Positions 49,300 to 58,594 of a DNA stretch of 64,000 nucleotides are shown one piece after another. A program made the translations under genes and the position numbers. This stretch comes from Gammaproteobacteria bacterium (GTDB lineage: Bacteria > Pseudomonadota > Gammaproteobacteria > JAABTG01): assembly GCA_034522055.1 (NCBI GenBank), contig JAXHLS010000002.1, positions 248,001-312,000 on the forward strand, given 5' to 3'. How positions within the stretch are numbered: position 1 is the first letter of the stretch; every line of letters begins with the position of its first letter. Under the pieces are notes generated by a model, which saw only the letters and a list, made by a program, of their open reading frames with translations, searched no databases and had not been told where the DNA came from.

Positions 49300-52164
49300 A
49301 TGTCCGAGAAGCAACCCACCGCCGTCGCCAGGCCCGTATCCAAACCCCTGGGGGAATACCTGGGCTGCGACCCCGAGGCCATTCACCGGGCCCTCGCCAT
49401 CCAGCACGACACGGCCGGCCGCGGACAGCGCAAGCGCCTCGGCGACATCCTGGTGGAGGCCGGTCACATCAGCCGCAGCGAACTCCTCGCCGGCATCCGT
49501 GCCCAGCGCCATGACCGCCTCGCGGCCTGCCCGTTGTTCGCCCGCCTCTCGGACCAGGAGCTGGATGAACTCTCCTACAGCTTCGAGGACATCACCGTGG
49601 AGCGGGAGGAGGTGTTCGTCACCCAGGACACCCCGGACAACTACCTCTACATCCTCGCCAGCGGTCTCGTGCAGGTGTTTCGTATCGATGAGCTGGATAC
49701 GGAGATCCCCCTGTCGGAGGTGACGCCCGGCGAACCCATCGGCGAGATGGCCTATTTTTCCGACGGCCTGCGTTCGGCCTCCGCCAAAGCGATGGAGCGC
49801 GCGAGCCTGGTGCGTATCCACTACACCGAACTCAGCCGCTGCCTGGACACCTACCCCAATCTCGCCATCGCCTTCCTCCAGCTGGTCACCCAACGCCTGC
49901 GCCGTACCAACCTGGCCTTCGAGGAGCACGTCCACCGCCGCATCAGCGCCGAACGGTCCCTGAGGAACCTCAACGAGTTCCTGGACCTGTCCGAGGTGCT
50001 GGACCTCAAGCTCGGCATCGAGGGCCTCATAGAACGGGTGGTGCATACCGCCAGTAAGCTCATGGAGGCCGACCGCGCCTCCCTGTTCCTGGTGGATCAG
50101 ACCACCGGCGACCTGTGGTCCAAGGTCGCCGAGGGCGACGAGGTGAAGGAGATCCGGGTGCCCGCGGGCGCCGGCATCGCCGGCTGGGTGGCGGCCCACC
50201 GTGAGACCCTCAACATCCCCGACGCCTACGAAGACCCGCGCTTCAACCACGCCGTGGATCGCAAGACCGGCTACCGCACCCGTACCATCCTGTGCGGCCC
50301 CATCTTCAGCCTGCGGGGCGAGGTCATCGGCGTGGTTCAGGTGATCAACAAACACCGCGGTATCTTCAACGCGCAGGACGAGGCCATGTTCCGCGCCTTC
50401 GCCCACCAGGCCGCCATCTCCATCGAGAACTTCAATCTCTACCGCAAGGTGGTGGGCAGCCATGAGAAGATGGCCCTGCTGCTGGACATCGCCACCTCCC
50501 TGGGCGAGACCCTGGAACTCAACAAGCTCATCCGCGACATCGTCACCCGCATCCCCGACCTGCTCCAGTGCGACCGCAGCACCCTCTTCATGCTGGACCG
50601 CGACAGCCGTGAGCTGTGGACCATGGAGGCCCACGGCGAGGGCATGAAGGAGATCCGCTTCCCCATGTCCGTGGGCATCGCCGGCCACTCGGCCACCACG
50701 GGGGAGGTGGTGAGCATCGCCGACGTCTATCAGGACCCCCGCTTCAATCCCGAGGTGGACCGCAAGACCGGCTACCGCACCCGCAACATGCTGTGCGTGC
50801 CCCTGCGCAACCGCGACGGCGAGGTGGTGGGCGTGGCCCAGGCCATCAACAAGGACGCCGGCCCCTTCCAGCAGGAGGACATGGACCTGTTGCGGGCCAT
50901 CTCGTCCCAGATGGGCGTGGCCCTGGAGAACGCCCAGCTCTACGCCCGTACCGTGTCCATGAAGAACTTCCTAGAGAACGTCCAGGAGAGCATCTCCAAC
51001 GGCATCCTCACCCTGGACGACGAATACCAGGTCATCACCGCCAACGGTGCCGCCCTCAAGATGCTGGGCATGCGGCCGGACCAGATCATCGGCCGTGACC
51101 TGCGGGCCACCCTGGGAGCCCACAACCCCTTCCTGATGGAACTCATGGACCGTGTCCACCAGCAGGGCACCAACCTGGTGCGCTACGACGTGGACATCCA
51201 GACCGGCCGCGGCGAGAGCACCACCAATATCAACATCGTGCCCCTGACGGAGGCCGACCACGACCGCCACGGCCTGGTGCTGGTGCTGGAAGACATCACC
51301 CGCGAGAAGCGGGTCCACGGCACCCTCACCCGCTACATGCCCAAGGACATCGTGGACCAGGTACTCCAGGACGAGGGCTACCAGGGCCTCGGCGGCGTCC
51401 AGAGCGAGGCCACCGTGCTGTTCAACGACATCCGCGGTTTCACCTCCCTGTCGGAGATGCTCGGCGCCACCGGCACCATGGACTTCCTCAACCAGTACTT
51501 CTCCCTGATGGTGGACGAGGTGTTCCGCCACAACGGGCTGCTGGACAAGTTCATCGGCGACGCCATGATGGCCGTGTTCGGCGTCCCCTATGCGAAGGAC
51601 GACGACCCCGTGCGGGCCGTGAGCGCGGCGCTCAACATGAAGGCGCGCCTCGAGGACTTCAACGCCCACCGCGCGGCGGCCGGCCTGCCCCGGGTACGCG
51701 TTGGCGTCGGCATCAACACCGGCGAGATCATCTCCGGCAACATCGGCTCCGAGAAGCGCATGGACTACACCGTCATCGGCGACACCGTGAATATCGCGGC
51801 CCGCCTGGAGAGCCTCAACAAACAGTACGGCACCCAGATCCTCATCAGCGAACCCACCCGGGACCACCTCGGCGACGCCTTCACCCTCATCGAGGTGGAC
51901 CGGGTGATGCTGATGGGCAAGACCCGCCCCACCCGCATCTACGAAGTGGTGGGAGAGCGCTCCTACGAGATGTCGGCCCTCGACCGCATCTTCTGCGACG
52001 GCCTCCATGCCTACCAGGGCCGCGACTTCGCCGCTGCCCTCGCCATCTTCTCCCGCGGCGACGGCGACCCGCGCTGCCAGGCCTATGGCCGGCGCTGCGA
52101 GGGGCTGGTGGTTCGGCCGCCCCGGGAGGACTGGGACGGGGTATGGCGGGCCCTGGAAAAATAG
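49300..52164 (+). CDS. multi-domain class III adenylate cyclase (CNB-GAF-GAF-PAS-cyclase)
   Basis: 954 aa from ATG 49300. MshEN-like N-terminus (KRLGDILVEAGHISRSEL, 45-62), cyclic-nucleotide-binding domain (75-200), GAF-A (235-380), GAF-B (405-545), PAS (555-670), class III cyclase (700-880). Metal Asp710 (VLFNDIRGF) and Asp754 (DKFIGDAMM), adenine-specifying Lys750 and Asp828, and transition-state Asn831/Arg835 are present, so ATP to cAMP is expected. GAF-A has the NKFDE motif of cNMP-binding GAFs (Asn350, Lys351, Phe356, Asp360, Glu361); GAF-B nearly so (Met528 for Glu). This resembles Anabaena CyaB1 with an added CNB. No membrane segments. Confidence 0.94.
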   Translation: MSEKQPTAVARPVSKPLGEYLGCDPEAIHRALAIQHDTAGRGQRKRLGDILVEAGHISRSELLAGIRAQRHDRLAACPLFARLSDQELDELSYSFEDITVEREEVFVTQDTPDNYLYILASGLVQVFRIDELDTEIPLSEVTPGEPIGEMAYFSDGLRSASAKAMERASLVRIHYTELSRCLDTYPNLAIAFLQLVTQRLRRTNLAFEEHVHRRISAERSLRNLNEFLDLSEVLDLKLGIEGLIERVVHTASKLMEADRASLFLVDQTTGDLWSKVAEGDEVKEIRVPAGAGIAGWVAAHRETLNIPDAYEDPRFNHAVDRKTGYRTRTILCGPIFSLRGEVIGVVQVINKHRGIFNAQDEAMFRAFAHQAAISIENFNLYRKVVGSHEKMALLLDIATSLGETLELNKLIRDIVTRIPDLLQCDRSTLFMLDRDSRELWTMEAHGEGMKEIRFPMSVGIAGHSATTGEVVSIADVYQDPRFNPEVDRKTGYRTRNMLCVPLRNRDGEVVGVAQAINKDAGPFQQEDMDLLRAISSQMGVALENAQLYARTVSMKNFLENVQESISNGILTLDDEYQVITANGAALKMLGMRPDQIIGRDLRATLGAHNPFLMELMDRVHQQGTNLVRYDVDIQTGRGESTTNINIVPLTEADHDRHGLVLVLEDITREKRVHGTLTRYMPKDIVDQVLQDEGYQGLGGVQSEATVLFNDIRGFTSLSEMLGATGTMDFLNQYFSLMVDEVFRHNGLLDKFIGDAMMAVFGVPYAKDDDPVRAVSAALNMKARLEDFNAHRAAAGLPRVRVGVGINTGEIISGNIGSEKRMDYTVIGDTVNIAARLESLNKQYGTQILISEPTRDHLGDAFTLIEVDRVMLMGKTRPTRIYEVVGERSYEMSALDRIFCDGLHAYQGRDFAAALAIFSRGDGDPRCQAYGRRCEGLVVRPPREDWDGVWRALEK

Positions 52165-52276
52165 CCGGTCCGGGATCGGGCGCCCGTCACCACCATGACC
52201 CTCCGGTCACGAAGACGAAAAATAAAGCTGTCAACCTCTTCCTGGAGACCGTCTTCCCGACAAGGGGCTGTACCCC

Positions 52277-53839
52277 ATGAGATATCACCTCGCCCTGCTG
52301 TTCCTTTGGTTCGCCTCCTCGGCCGGCGCCATGGCAGGGAGCGTCTCCGGCGTGGTCTTCCACGACGCCAACCACAACGGCAGGCTTGACGACGGTGAGG
52401 GAGGGATCCCGCGGGTGCTGGTGTCCAACGGCAGCGACGTGGTGCCCACCGGGCCCTTCGGGGGCTTCGAACTGCCCGTCGGCGACGCGGCCACGGTATT
52501 CGTCATCCAGCCCCGGGGCTGGCGGGTACCGGTGGATGACCACCATCGGCCGCAGTTCCATTACATCCACAGGCCGGGGGGATCGCCCCCCCTCGCGTAC
52601 GACGGCGTGGCGCCCACCGGCCCGCTGCCGGAGCGCATCGAGTTTCCCCTCTACCCGGCCGACGGCGACGGCCCCCACCGCATCCTGCTCCTGGGGGACC
52701 CCCAGCCCTACACCCAGGCCGAGGTGGACCACTTCGCCCGCAGCACCATCGCCGAACTGGCCGGCAGCCCGGACGTCGCCGCGGCCATCGTGCTGGGGGA
52801 TATCGTGGGGGACGACCTCAGCCTGTTCGAGCCCGTCAGCGCGGCGCTGGCGCGGGTGGGGGTGCCCGTGTGGTACGTCTATGGCAACCATGACATGGAC
52901 TTCGATGCGCCGGACGACGAGTCGGCCGATGACACCTTCGAGGCCACCTTCGGGCCTGCCACCTATGCCTTCCAAGTGGGGTACACCCATTTCATCGTCC
53001 TCGACGACGTCATCTATCCCTACGACGGGCCACAGAGATACATGGGCGGCCTGCGGGAGGACCAGTACGTCTTCCTGGAGAACTACCTCGACCACGTGCC
53101 AACGGACGACCGCATCGTGCTCGCCATGCACATCCCCCTGGAGGACTTCGGCGGCACCTTCCGGGTCACCGACCGCGAGCGTCTGTTCGCCCTCCTGGCG
53201 GACCATCCCCACACCCTCTCCCTGTCGGCCCACACCCATACCCAGAACCACTTTTTCTATGACCACCGCCATGGCTGGCCCCACGCCGAGCCCCACCACC
53301 ACTACAACGTCGGCACCACCTCGGGGAGCTGGTGGCAGGGTCCGCCGGACGCCGACGGTGTGCCCGTCAGCCCCATGCGCGACGGCACCCCCAAGGGCTA
53401 TGCCTTACTCACCCTCGAGGGCGCGGACTATGGCCTGCGCTACAAGGCCACGGGGCACCCGGCCGACGAGCAGATGGCACTCTTCGTGCCCCAGGTGATT
53501 CCGCGCAGCGGTTGGTGGCCGGGCTACGTCTACGCCAACGTCTACAATGGCGAAGAGCGCACGCTGGTGGAATGGCGTGTGGACGGTGGCCCGTGGCGCT
53601 CCATGAAACATCTGGAGCCCCAACCCGACCCCACCTACAGCAGGCGCATGCTCACCACCTGGAGCCAACACCATCCGCCCCGGGGCAAGCCCCTGCCCGC
53701 GCCCGGCCTGTCCCGCCACCTGTGGCGGGCCACCCTGCCGGGCGGGCTGCGAAGCGGCCTGCATGCCGTGGAGGTACGGGTAGCCGATCCCTACGGCGGC
53801 CAGTTCAGCCGCACCACGACCTTTCGCGTAGCGCAATGA
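52277..53839 (+). CDS. secreted calcineurin-like metallophosphoesterase
   Basis: 520 aa. Signal peptide ending near ASSAGAMAG. N-terminal beta domain with VSGVVFHDANHNGRLDDGEG (SdrD-B/EF-hand-like, 23-42). Metallophosphatase core about 135-355: LLLGDPQPY, IVLGDIVGDD, VYGNHDMDFD, LAMHIPLED and SLSAHTHTQNHF give the full metal set. C-terminal beta domain about 390-520. Periplasmic or extracellular phosphoesterase, substrate unknown; three-domain layout matches the MetallophosN/C group. Confidence 0.93.
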   Translation: MRYHLALLFLWFASSAGAMAGSVSGVVFHDANHNGRLDDGEGGIPRVLVSNGSDVVPTGPFGGFELPVGDAATVFVIQPRGWRVPVDDHHRPQFHYIHRPGGSPPLAYDGVAPTGPLPERIEFPLYPADGDGPHRILLLGDPQPYTQAEVDHFARSTIAELAGSPDVAAAIVLGDIVGDDLSLFEPVSAALARVGVPVWYVYGNHDMDFDAPDDESADDTFEATFGPATYAFQVGYTHFIVLDDVIYPYDGPQRYMGGLREDQYVFLENYLDHVPTDDRIVLAMHIPLEDFGGTFRVTDRERLFALLADHPHTLSLSAHTHTQNHFFYDHRHGWPHAEPHHHYNVGTTSGSWWQGPPDADGVPVSPMRDGTPKGYALLTLEGADYGLRYKATGHPADEQMALFVPQVIPRSGWWPGYVYANVYNGEERTLVEWRVDGGPWRSMKHLEPQPDPTYSRRMLTTWSQHHPPRGKPLPAPGLSRHLWRATLPGGLRSGLHAVEVRVADPYGGQFSRTTTFRVAQ

Positions 53840-53936
53840 CGGCTTCACCACGGGAGGAAGACGGGCGGGCCGCGGTGGTGAAGCGGAGCCTCCCGTACCA
53901 TCGCCCTCAAGATCATCGATATTCCTGGAGAACCGC

Positions 53937-54845
53937 TTGAACCAGACACCGATCCGCACCTCCCTCGTGCTGGGCAGCGGTGGCGCCCGGGGCCTCGCCC
54001 ACATCGGCGTCATCAAGGCCCTGGAGCAAAGCGACCGCTACGGGATCGGCTCCATCACCGGCTCGTCCATCGGCGCCCTCATCGGCGGCCTCCATGCCGC
54101 CGGCAAGTTGGAGGCCTACACCGACTGGGTCCTGGACCTGTCCCGCGCCGACATCTGGCAGCTGCTGGACTTCTCCTTCACCGGCCTCGGGCTCTTCAAG
54201 GGTGACCGTCTGATGGAGAAGCTCGAGGATCTGGTAGGGGATACCCGCATCGAGGACCTCGACATCCCCTTCACGGCCGTGGCCTCCGACATCGAGCGGC
54301 GCGAGGAGGTATGGATCGATGAGGGCTCCCTGTTCGAGGCCATTCGGGCCTCCATCGCCATCCCGGGATTCTTCACGCCGGTGGAACGCGATAGCCGGCT
54401 CCTGGTGGACGGCGGTCTCCTGAGCCCCCTGCCCATCGCCCCCGTCCACAGCCACGATGCACAAAAGACCATCGTGGTCTCTCTGAACGGTCTGGATGAC
54501 CCCTCGGACAGCACGCCGGCCGGCGGCCGCAAAGACCCAGTCGATCCGGAGCCCGCCTCCGGCCTGAATGTGCTCCGGGGCTGGTACGCCGAGGCGCGGG
54601 AGAAACTGGGGTTCAGTCCTGAAGATGCGACCAACGAGACGGTCCTGGAGATAGTCACCAAATCCCTGGAGGCCATGCAGGACCGCATCGCCCGCTACCA
54701 GCTGGCCGCCCACGCCCCCGACCTGCTCATCGAGATCCCGGTGGATTCCTGCGCCGTGCTGGATTTCCACCGTGCCCGCGAGATGATCGATCTGGGTCAC
54801 CAGAAGACCCGCCAGGCCATCGAAGGGTCCGACAGGCCTGGCTGA
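53937..54845 (+). CDS. RssA-like patatin phospholipase
   Basis: 302 aa from TTG 53937 (GGAGA six bases upstream). Oxyanion motif LVLGSGGARGLAHIG, nucleophile Ser44 in ITGSSIGALIGG, Asp158 in LLVDGGLLSPLP. SIAIPGFFTPV is characteristic of the NTE/RssA group. Cytoplasmic or peripheral lipid acyl hydrolase. Follows the phosphoesterase gene by 97 bp. Confidence 0.94.
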   Translation: MNQTPIRTSLVLGSGGARGLAHIGVIKALEQSDRYGIGSITGSSIGALIGGLHAAGKLEAYTDWVLDLSRADIWQLLDFSFTGLGLFKGDRLMEKLEDLVGDTRIEDLDIPFTAVASDIERREEVWIDEGSLFEAIRASIAIPGFFTPVERDSRLLVDGGLLSPLPIAPVHSHDAQKTIVVSLNGLDDPSDSTPAGGRKDPVDPEPASGLNVLRGWYAEAREKLGFSPEDATNETVLEIVTKSLEAMQDRIARYQLAAHAPDLLIEIPVDSCAVLDFHRAREMIDLGHQKTRQAIEGSDRPG

Positions 54846-55360
54846 CGTGCACCCTTAGGCCACTGACGAGAATTGGCTTGTCACTCTGATAGCCGCGCCG
54901 AGCTTATCGGTAGTGTTCGCCAGATCGAAAGATGGCAAGTTAATTTCGATCAGGCTCCTTAGCGGGCGCAGTGCGCCAAGATGTTCCTCGTCACGCGAGA
55001 GGGCGATGGCCACGGGGCACGGCCTCTGCGGCCCATCATGCCCGCCAGCACCAGCATGGTAGGTTGGGGTGAGCTTGCGACCCCCAAAGATTGTTGGTCG
55101 AATTCATGGTCATGTTGGGGCTCGTTCCTCACCCCAACCTACGCGCTGCTCGCTCCCCTGTTTCCGCCGCACCGATGTAGATCGGGATTCATCCCGACAT
55201 CCCGGCCAAATACACCGCCACCGCCCGTTCCCGGGGCACGAATGGTCGGGATTCATCCCGACATCCGGCACCGCCCCATGCACCTCATGCCGGGCAGGAA
55301 ATCCCGCCGGCGGGCTGTCGGGCTGAAGCCCTACGAAGACAAAAGAGGCAATGACACGCC
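54846..55360. repeat. gene-free gap with two palindrome families
   Basis: Contains an inverted repeat GTAGGTTGGGGTGAG (55059-55073) / CTCACCCCAACCTAC (55128-55142), then GTCGGGATTCATCCCGAC-type palindromes near 55185 and 55247 and a decayed GTCGGGCTGAAG copy at 55317. No gene is seen. Confidence 0.8.
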
Positions 55361-56209
55361 TCAGCGCATCAGGGCCAGGCGCATGGCGGGCACCAGCAGG
55401 CCCTCGGCGGCGCGCTTCGCCATACCGTCCAGGTCCAGCACCCGCAGCAGCATGCGGGCCGCCTGACGATAGGGGAAGTGGCGGCGGAAGATGGGGCGGA
55501 TGCGGCCCTTCATGGCCCGGTACTCGGCGGCCGTGGGCTCGCGACCATGGCGGTGACGGTGGATATGCTTGAAGGCGTACCACACGTCGTCCTCCTCCAC
55601 CTCGCCGAAGCGCTGGCGCAGGGCCTTGACGATGGCGAGGCGGCCCTGGCCCTCCTGACCGTTGTAGAGTTCGAAATAGTGGCGGAAATGACGGTAATGG
55701 CGCACCTCGTCCTGGCCGATGAGGGTGGCGATACGCGCCAGCACGGGTTCCGGCGAGTAGTCCGCCAGCATGCGGTAGAAGGTGGCGGTGCCGGTCTCCA
55801 CCACGCAACGGGCGGCCATCTCCAGGGCCCGGCTGTCTTCCAGTTCATCGGCGGAGCAGGCGGCGGCGTAGTCGGCGAAGAAGTCCTCGTAGGCCGCCTG
55901 CCAGGGGAAGTCGGGCCAGGCCCTGAGGGCGTAATCCCGGAGCACCTCGCCGTGGCGCAGTTCCTCCGGCTCCCAATGGTCGGCGAGCCACGCCACCACC
56001 TCGTCGCGGCCGGTGCAGTGGTCAACGAGGTTGCGGGTGTAATGCTCCGCGGAGATCTCCACGAAGGAGGCCCCCACCACCAGATCGAACAACAGGGGAT
56101 GGTCGGCAAGGGCGGCGGTCTCGATGGCATCGAGATCGATGTCCCGCGGATGCCAGGCCGCTTCATGGCCGGGCAAGGGCCGCCCGCCTGTTGCATTGCT
56201 GCCGTTCAT
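55361..56209 (-). CDS. ferritin-like diiron protein
   Basis: 282 aa, all helical. Carboxylate-histidine motifs in order: EISAEHYTRNLVDH, EPEELRHGEVLRDY (ExxRH), VVETGTATFYRML and GQDEVRHYRHF (ExxRH). This fits a four-helix diiron site as in acyl-ACP desaturase or related ferritin-like oxidoreductases, though the family name is not certain. C-terminal basic region (RRHFPYRQAARMLLRVLD). Likely O2-activating or iron-handling. Alone between repeats and the malK-type gene. Confidence 0.85.
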   Translation of the reverse strand: MNGSNATGGRPLPGHEAAWHPRDIDLDAIETAALADHPLLFDLVVGASFVEISAEHYTRNLVDHCTGRDEVVAWLADHWEPEELRHGEVLRDYALRAWPDFPWQAAYEDFFADYAAACSADELEDSRALEMAARCVVETGTATFYRMLADYSPEPVLARIATLIGQDEVRHYRHFRHYFELYNGQEGQGRLAIVKALRQRFGEVEEDDVWYAFKHIHRHRHGREPTAAEYRAMKGRIRPIFRRHFPYRQAARMLLRVLDLDGMAKRAAEGLLVPAMRLALMR

Positions 56210-56366
56210 AAACTCCCCTCGTGACCGGGTACACGCTGACTATTGCCTATCCCTGGGGCTATTCCTGGGGCCAGACCTGGACAGAATCAGCACCGAAGCC
56301 GAAAACCCCGGCTTCTCTCAGACACCGAATATTTTCGCCGTTCGCGAAAGTGTAATAAACAGGTCT

Positions 56367-57488
56367 TTACTGGGCCTTGTTGGCCGCGAGGGCCAGTCTA
56401 TCTCCACTGCGGGCGTCGAACAGGTGGATGCGCTCCGGATCCAGGGACAGGCGTATGGGCGCCCCGGCCACCACCCGGGTGGTGGGGTCCACCCGCGCCA
56501 CCAGGCGGTGGCGGGCGTGGTCCCCGGGGTCTTCCACCTCGAAGTGAATGAAGCCGTCGGCGCCCAGCCACTCCACCCGTTCCACCTGTACCTCGAAGAC
56601 CGTCTCCCCCATCGCCGTCTCACCGCCGCCCGCCACGCCAAAGGCCTCCGGGCGCAGGCCGGCCGTCACGGCGTGTCCCTCTTCCAGGGACCTCATGGGT
56701 GCCGGCAGGGGCAGTTCCACCATGGGCAACACCAGGCTTCCCCGCCGCACCTTCGCCGGCAGGATGTTCATGGCCGGCGAGCCCATGAACCCGGCCACGA
56801 ACAGATTGGCGGGGGCCTCGTAGAGGGCCCGCGGGCTGTCCACCTGCTGCACCCGTCCCGCCCGCAACACCGCCACCCGCTGGCCCAGGGTCATGGCCTC
56901 CGTCTGGTCGTGGGTGACATAGACCATGGTGGTGCCGAGACGCCGGTGCAGCCGCGCCAGCTCGTCCCGCATCTGCACCCGCAGGCGGGCATCGAGGTTG
57001 GACAGGGGCTCGTCCAGCAGGAAGGCCACGGGCTCGCGCACCATGGCCCGCGCCATGGCCACCCGCTGGCGCTGTCCCCCGGAGAGTTCGGCGGGCCGGC
57101 GCTCCAGCAGCTCATCGAGTTCGAGCATCGCCGCCACCGCCGCCACCCGCCGGTCCATTTCCTCCCTATGGACACCGGCTATACGCAGGGGAAAGGCGAT
57201 GTTCCCCCCCACCGTCATGTGGGGATAGAGGGCATAGTTCTGGAACACCATGGCCATGTTGCGGGCCCGGGGGTCGAGACCCGTGACCACCCGCCCGTCC
57301 ACCCGCACCTCCCCACTGCTGGGCGGCGTGAGGCCCGCCATGATATTCAACAGGGTGGACTTGCCGCAGCCCGAAGGCCCCACCAGGATGAAGAACTCAC
57401 CGTCCTCGATGGTGAGGCGCGTTGGCTGCACCGCCACCGTCCCATCGGGGAAGCGCTTGCTGATGTCGTCTAGTTCTATACGGGCCAT
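56367..57488 (-). CDS. MalK/UgpC-type sugar ABC transporter ATPase
   Basis: 373 aa from ATG 57488. Walker A VGPSGCGKSTLLNIMAG, Q-loop FQNYALYPHMTV, signature LSGGQRQRVAMARAM, Walker B FLLDEPLSNLDARLR, H-loop VTHDQTEAM. C-terminal OB-type regulatory domain (about 240-370) with VTAGLRPEAFG. It should energise the MalF/MalG-type permeases at 59872-61574, but a 2.4-kb block of opposite-strand genes and repeats separates them. Confidence 0.95.
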   Translation of the reverse strand: MARIELDDISKRFPDGTVAVQPTRLTIEDGEFFILVGPSGCGKSTLLNIMAGLTPPSSGEVRVDGRVVTGLDPRARNMAMVFQNYALYPHMTVGGNIAFPLRIAGVHREEMDRRVAAVAAMLELDELLERRPAELSGGQRQRVAMARAMVREPVAFLLDEPLSNLDARLRVQMRDELARLHRRLGTTMVYVTHDQTEAMTLGQRVAVLRAGRVQQVDSPRALYEAPANLFVAGFMGSPAMNILPAKVRRGSLVLPMVELPLPAPMRSLEEGHAVTAGLRPEAFGVAGGGETAMGETVFEVQVERVEWLGADGFIHFEVEDPGDHARHRLVARVDPTTRVVAGAPIRLSLDPERIHLFDARSGDRLALAANKAQ

Positions 57489-57790
57489 GGATGAAGAAAT
57501 GATCTCGCGGTAAATAAAATATATAACCACGAAAGACACGAAATACCCTAAAGATCATTCGGCTCAGCGCCTTAGCCGCTCGGTAGCCGACGGTCGGGGT
57601 GATGTATTCACTGCCGATGAAAAACGAAGGAACTACGAAAAGCGCGAAATACGCAAAAGATCTTTTGGCCCGGGTGCATCGGCCACCGGGAATGTAGTGC
57701 TCCATTGCCACAACTGCTGAATCATTGCGGCTGTTCCACCCTGCGCACCTGTCAGATGGTTTTTCGCGTCATTTCGCGTGTTTCGCGGTT
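57489..57790. other. intergenic region at the left side of the insert
   Basis: No gene seen. Contains short repeats of the CGAAATACGC / TTTCGCGTCATTTCGCGTG type (57761-57790), seen again at 59640 and 59797. These mark the boundaries of the block between malK- and malG-type genes. Confidence 0.5.
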
Positions 57791-57988
57791 AACTCTCATG
57801 GCGATACGCGCCGCCCGAAATGATGAAAGATGAGCGCGTATCGCCATGTTCGTTCCCTCACCCCATTCCTGTACTCCGGGCATCCTGCCCTTCGCCCTGC
57901 GGGCCGCGCCAAGGCGCGTTCAAATCCGTTCCCGACGGATTTGTCCCAGAGGGAGAGGGGGAGTTCGTGCTTCGCGACTTTCACGTAA
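57791..57988 (+). repeat. dispersed ~200-bp repeat, copy A
   Basis: Near-identical to 21851-22051, with perfect 15-bp inverted arms CATGGCGATACGCGC (57797-57811) and GCGCGTATCGCCATG (57834-57848), GC core and GACTTTCACGT end. It lies immediately upstream of the hicB remnant. Confidence 0.9.
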
Positions 57989-58120
57989 CTGCGGGTGCTG
58001 CCACTACGACCCGCACCCATCGTCGGCTCCATCGTCACGGGCGGCTCCGATGCCGTGCTTCGCAGCACCAGGGTTTTCCGCCATACTCGGTCTCACAATC
58101 CTCAATCGGTGAGGCCCACC

Positions 58121-58543
58121 ATGGAACTAACAGCCGTAGTCACAGCGGCAGAAGAGGGTGGATTCGTCGCCCTAAACCCCGAAACCGGCACGACGAGCCA
58201 GGGAGAGACCCTCGATGAGGCCATCGCGAACCTGCAGGAAGCGACGGCGCTCTACCTCGAGGAATTCCCTCAGGCTCAAGGCTGCCATGCCGTTGTGACG
58301 ACCTTCAACCTCTCGGAAAGTGCCTGGGCTCCCGAGGGTCTCGGGTGCCGAGACCATCCGGACGCCGGAGCGGCTCGGCTTCGAGCAGGCGCGACGGCGC
58401 GACGGCGCGGCAGTCATGTCGTCCTGCGCCGGGGCCTGCAAGGCTGTGTGGTTCCGCTCCACAAGGAACTGAAGACCGGCACCCTCGCGGGTATTCTCCG
58501 TCAAGCCGAAGTATCCGCCGACGAGTTCATCGAGACACTCTAA
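58121..58543 (+). CDS. HicB-type antitoxin reading through into the HicA C-terminus
   Basis: ATG 58121. Residues 1-60 are a HicB-like domain: VVTAAEEGGFVALNPETGTT, LDEAIANLQEATALYLEEFP, VVTTFNLS. No stop occurs where HicB proteins normally end; the frame runs through out-of-phase hicA sequence and then, after the 8-bp duplication, in phase with the HicA C-terminus (RRRGSHVVLRRG, VPLHKELKTGTLAGILRQAE). The 140-aa product is a chance fusion. Whether the HicB part still folds or binds DNA is open. Confidence 0.7.
   Translation: MELTAVVTAAEEGGFVALNPETGTTSQGETLDEAIANLQEATALYLEEFPQAQGCHAVVTTFNLSESAWAPEGLGCRDHPDAGAARLRAGATARRRGSHVVLRRGLQGCVVPLHKELKTGTLAGILRQAEVSADEFIETL
58320..58543 (+). pseudogene. 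hicA toxin gene broken by an 8-bp tandem duplication
   Basis: From GTG 58320 one frame reads VPGLPRVSGAETIRTPERLG then FEQARRR, the HicA start. At 58391-58406 GCGACGGC is present twice; removing one copy restores ARRRGSHVVLRRGLQGCVVP and the rest of a normal mRNA-interferase with the active-site His (GSHVV). As it stands the toxin frame stops early at a TGA. The toxin is therefore probably inactive. Confidence 0.75.
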
Positions 58544-58594
58544 GGCACGCTCGGTCTCACCGCTCCCACCCTCCGACACCCTGATATCACTGCC

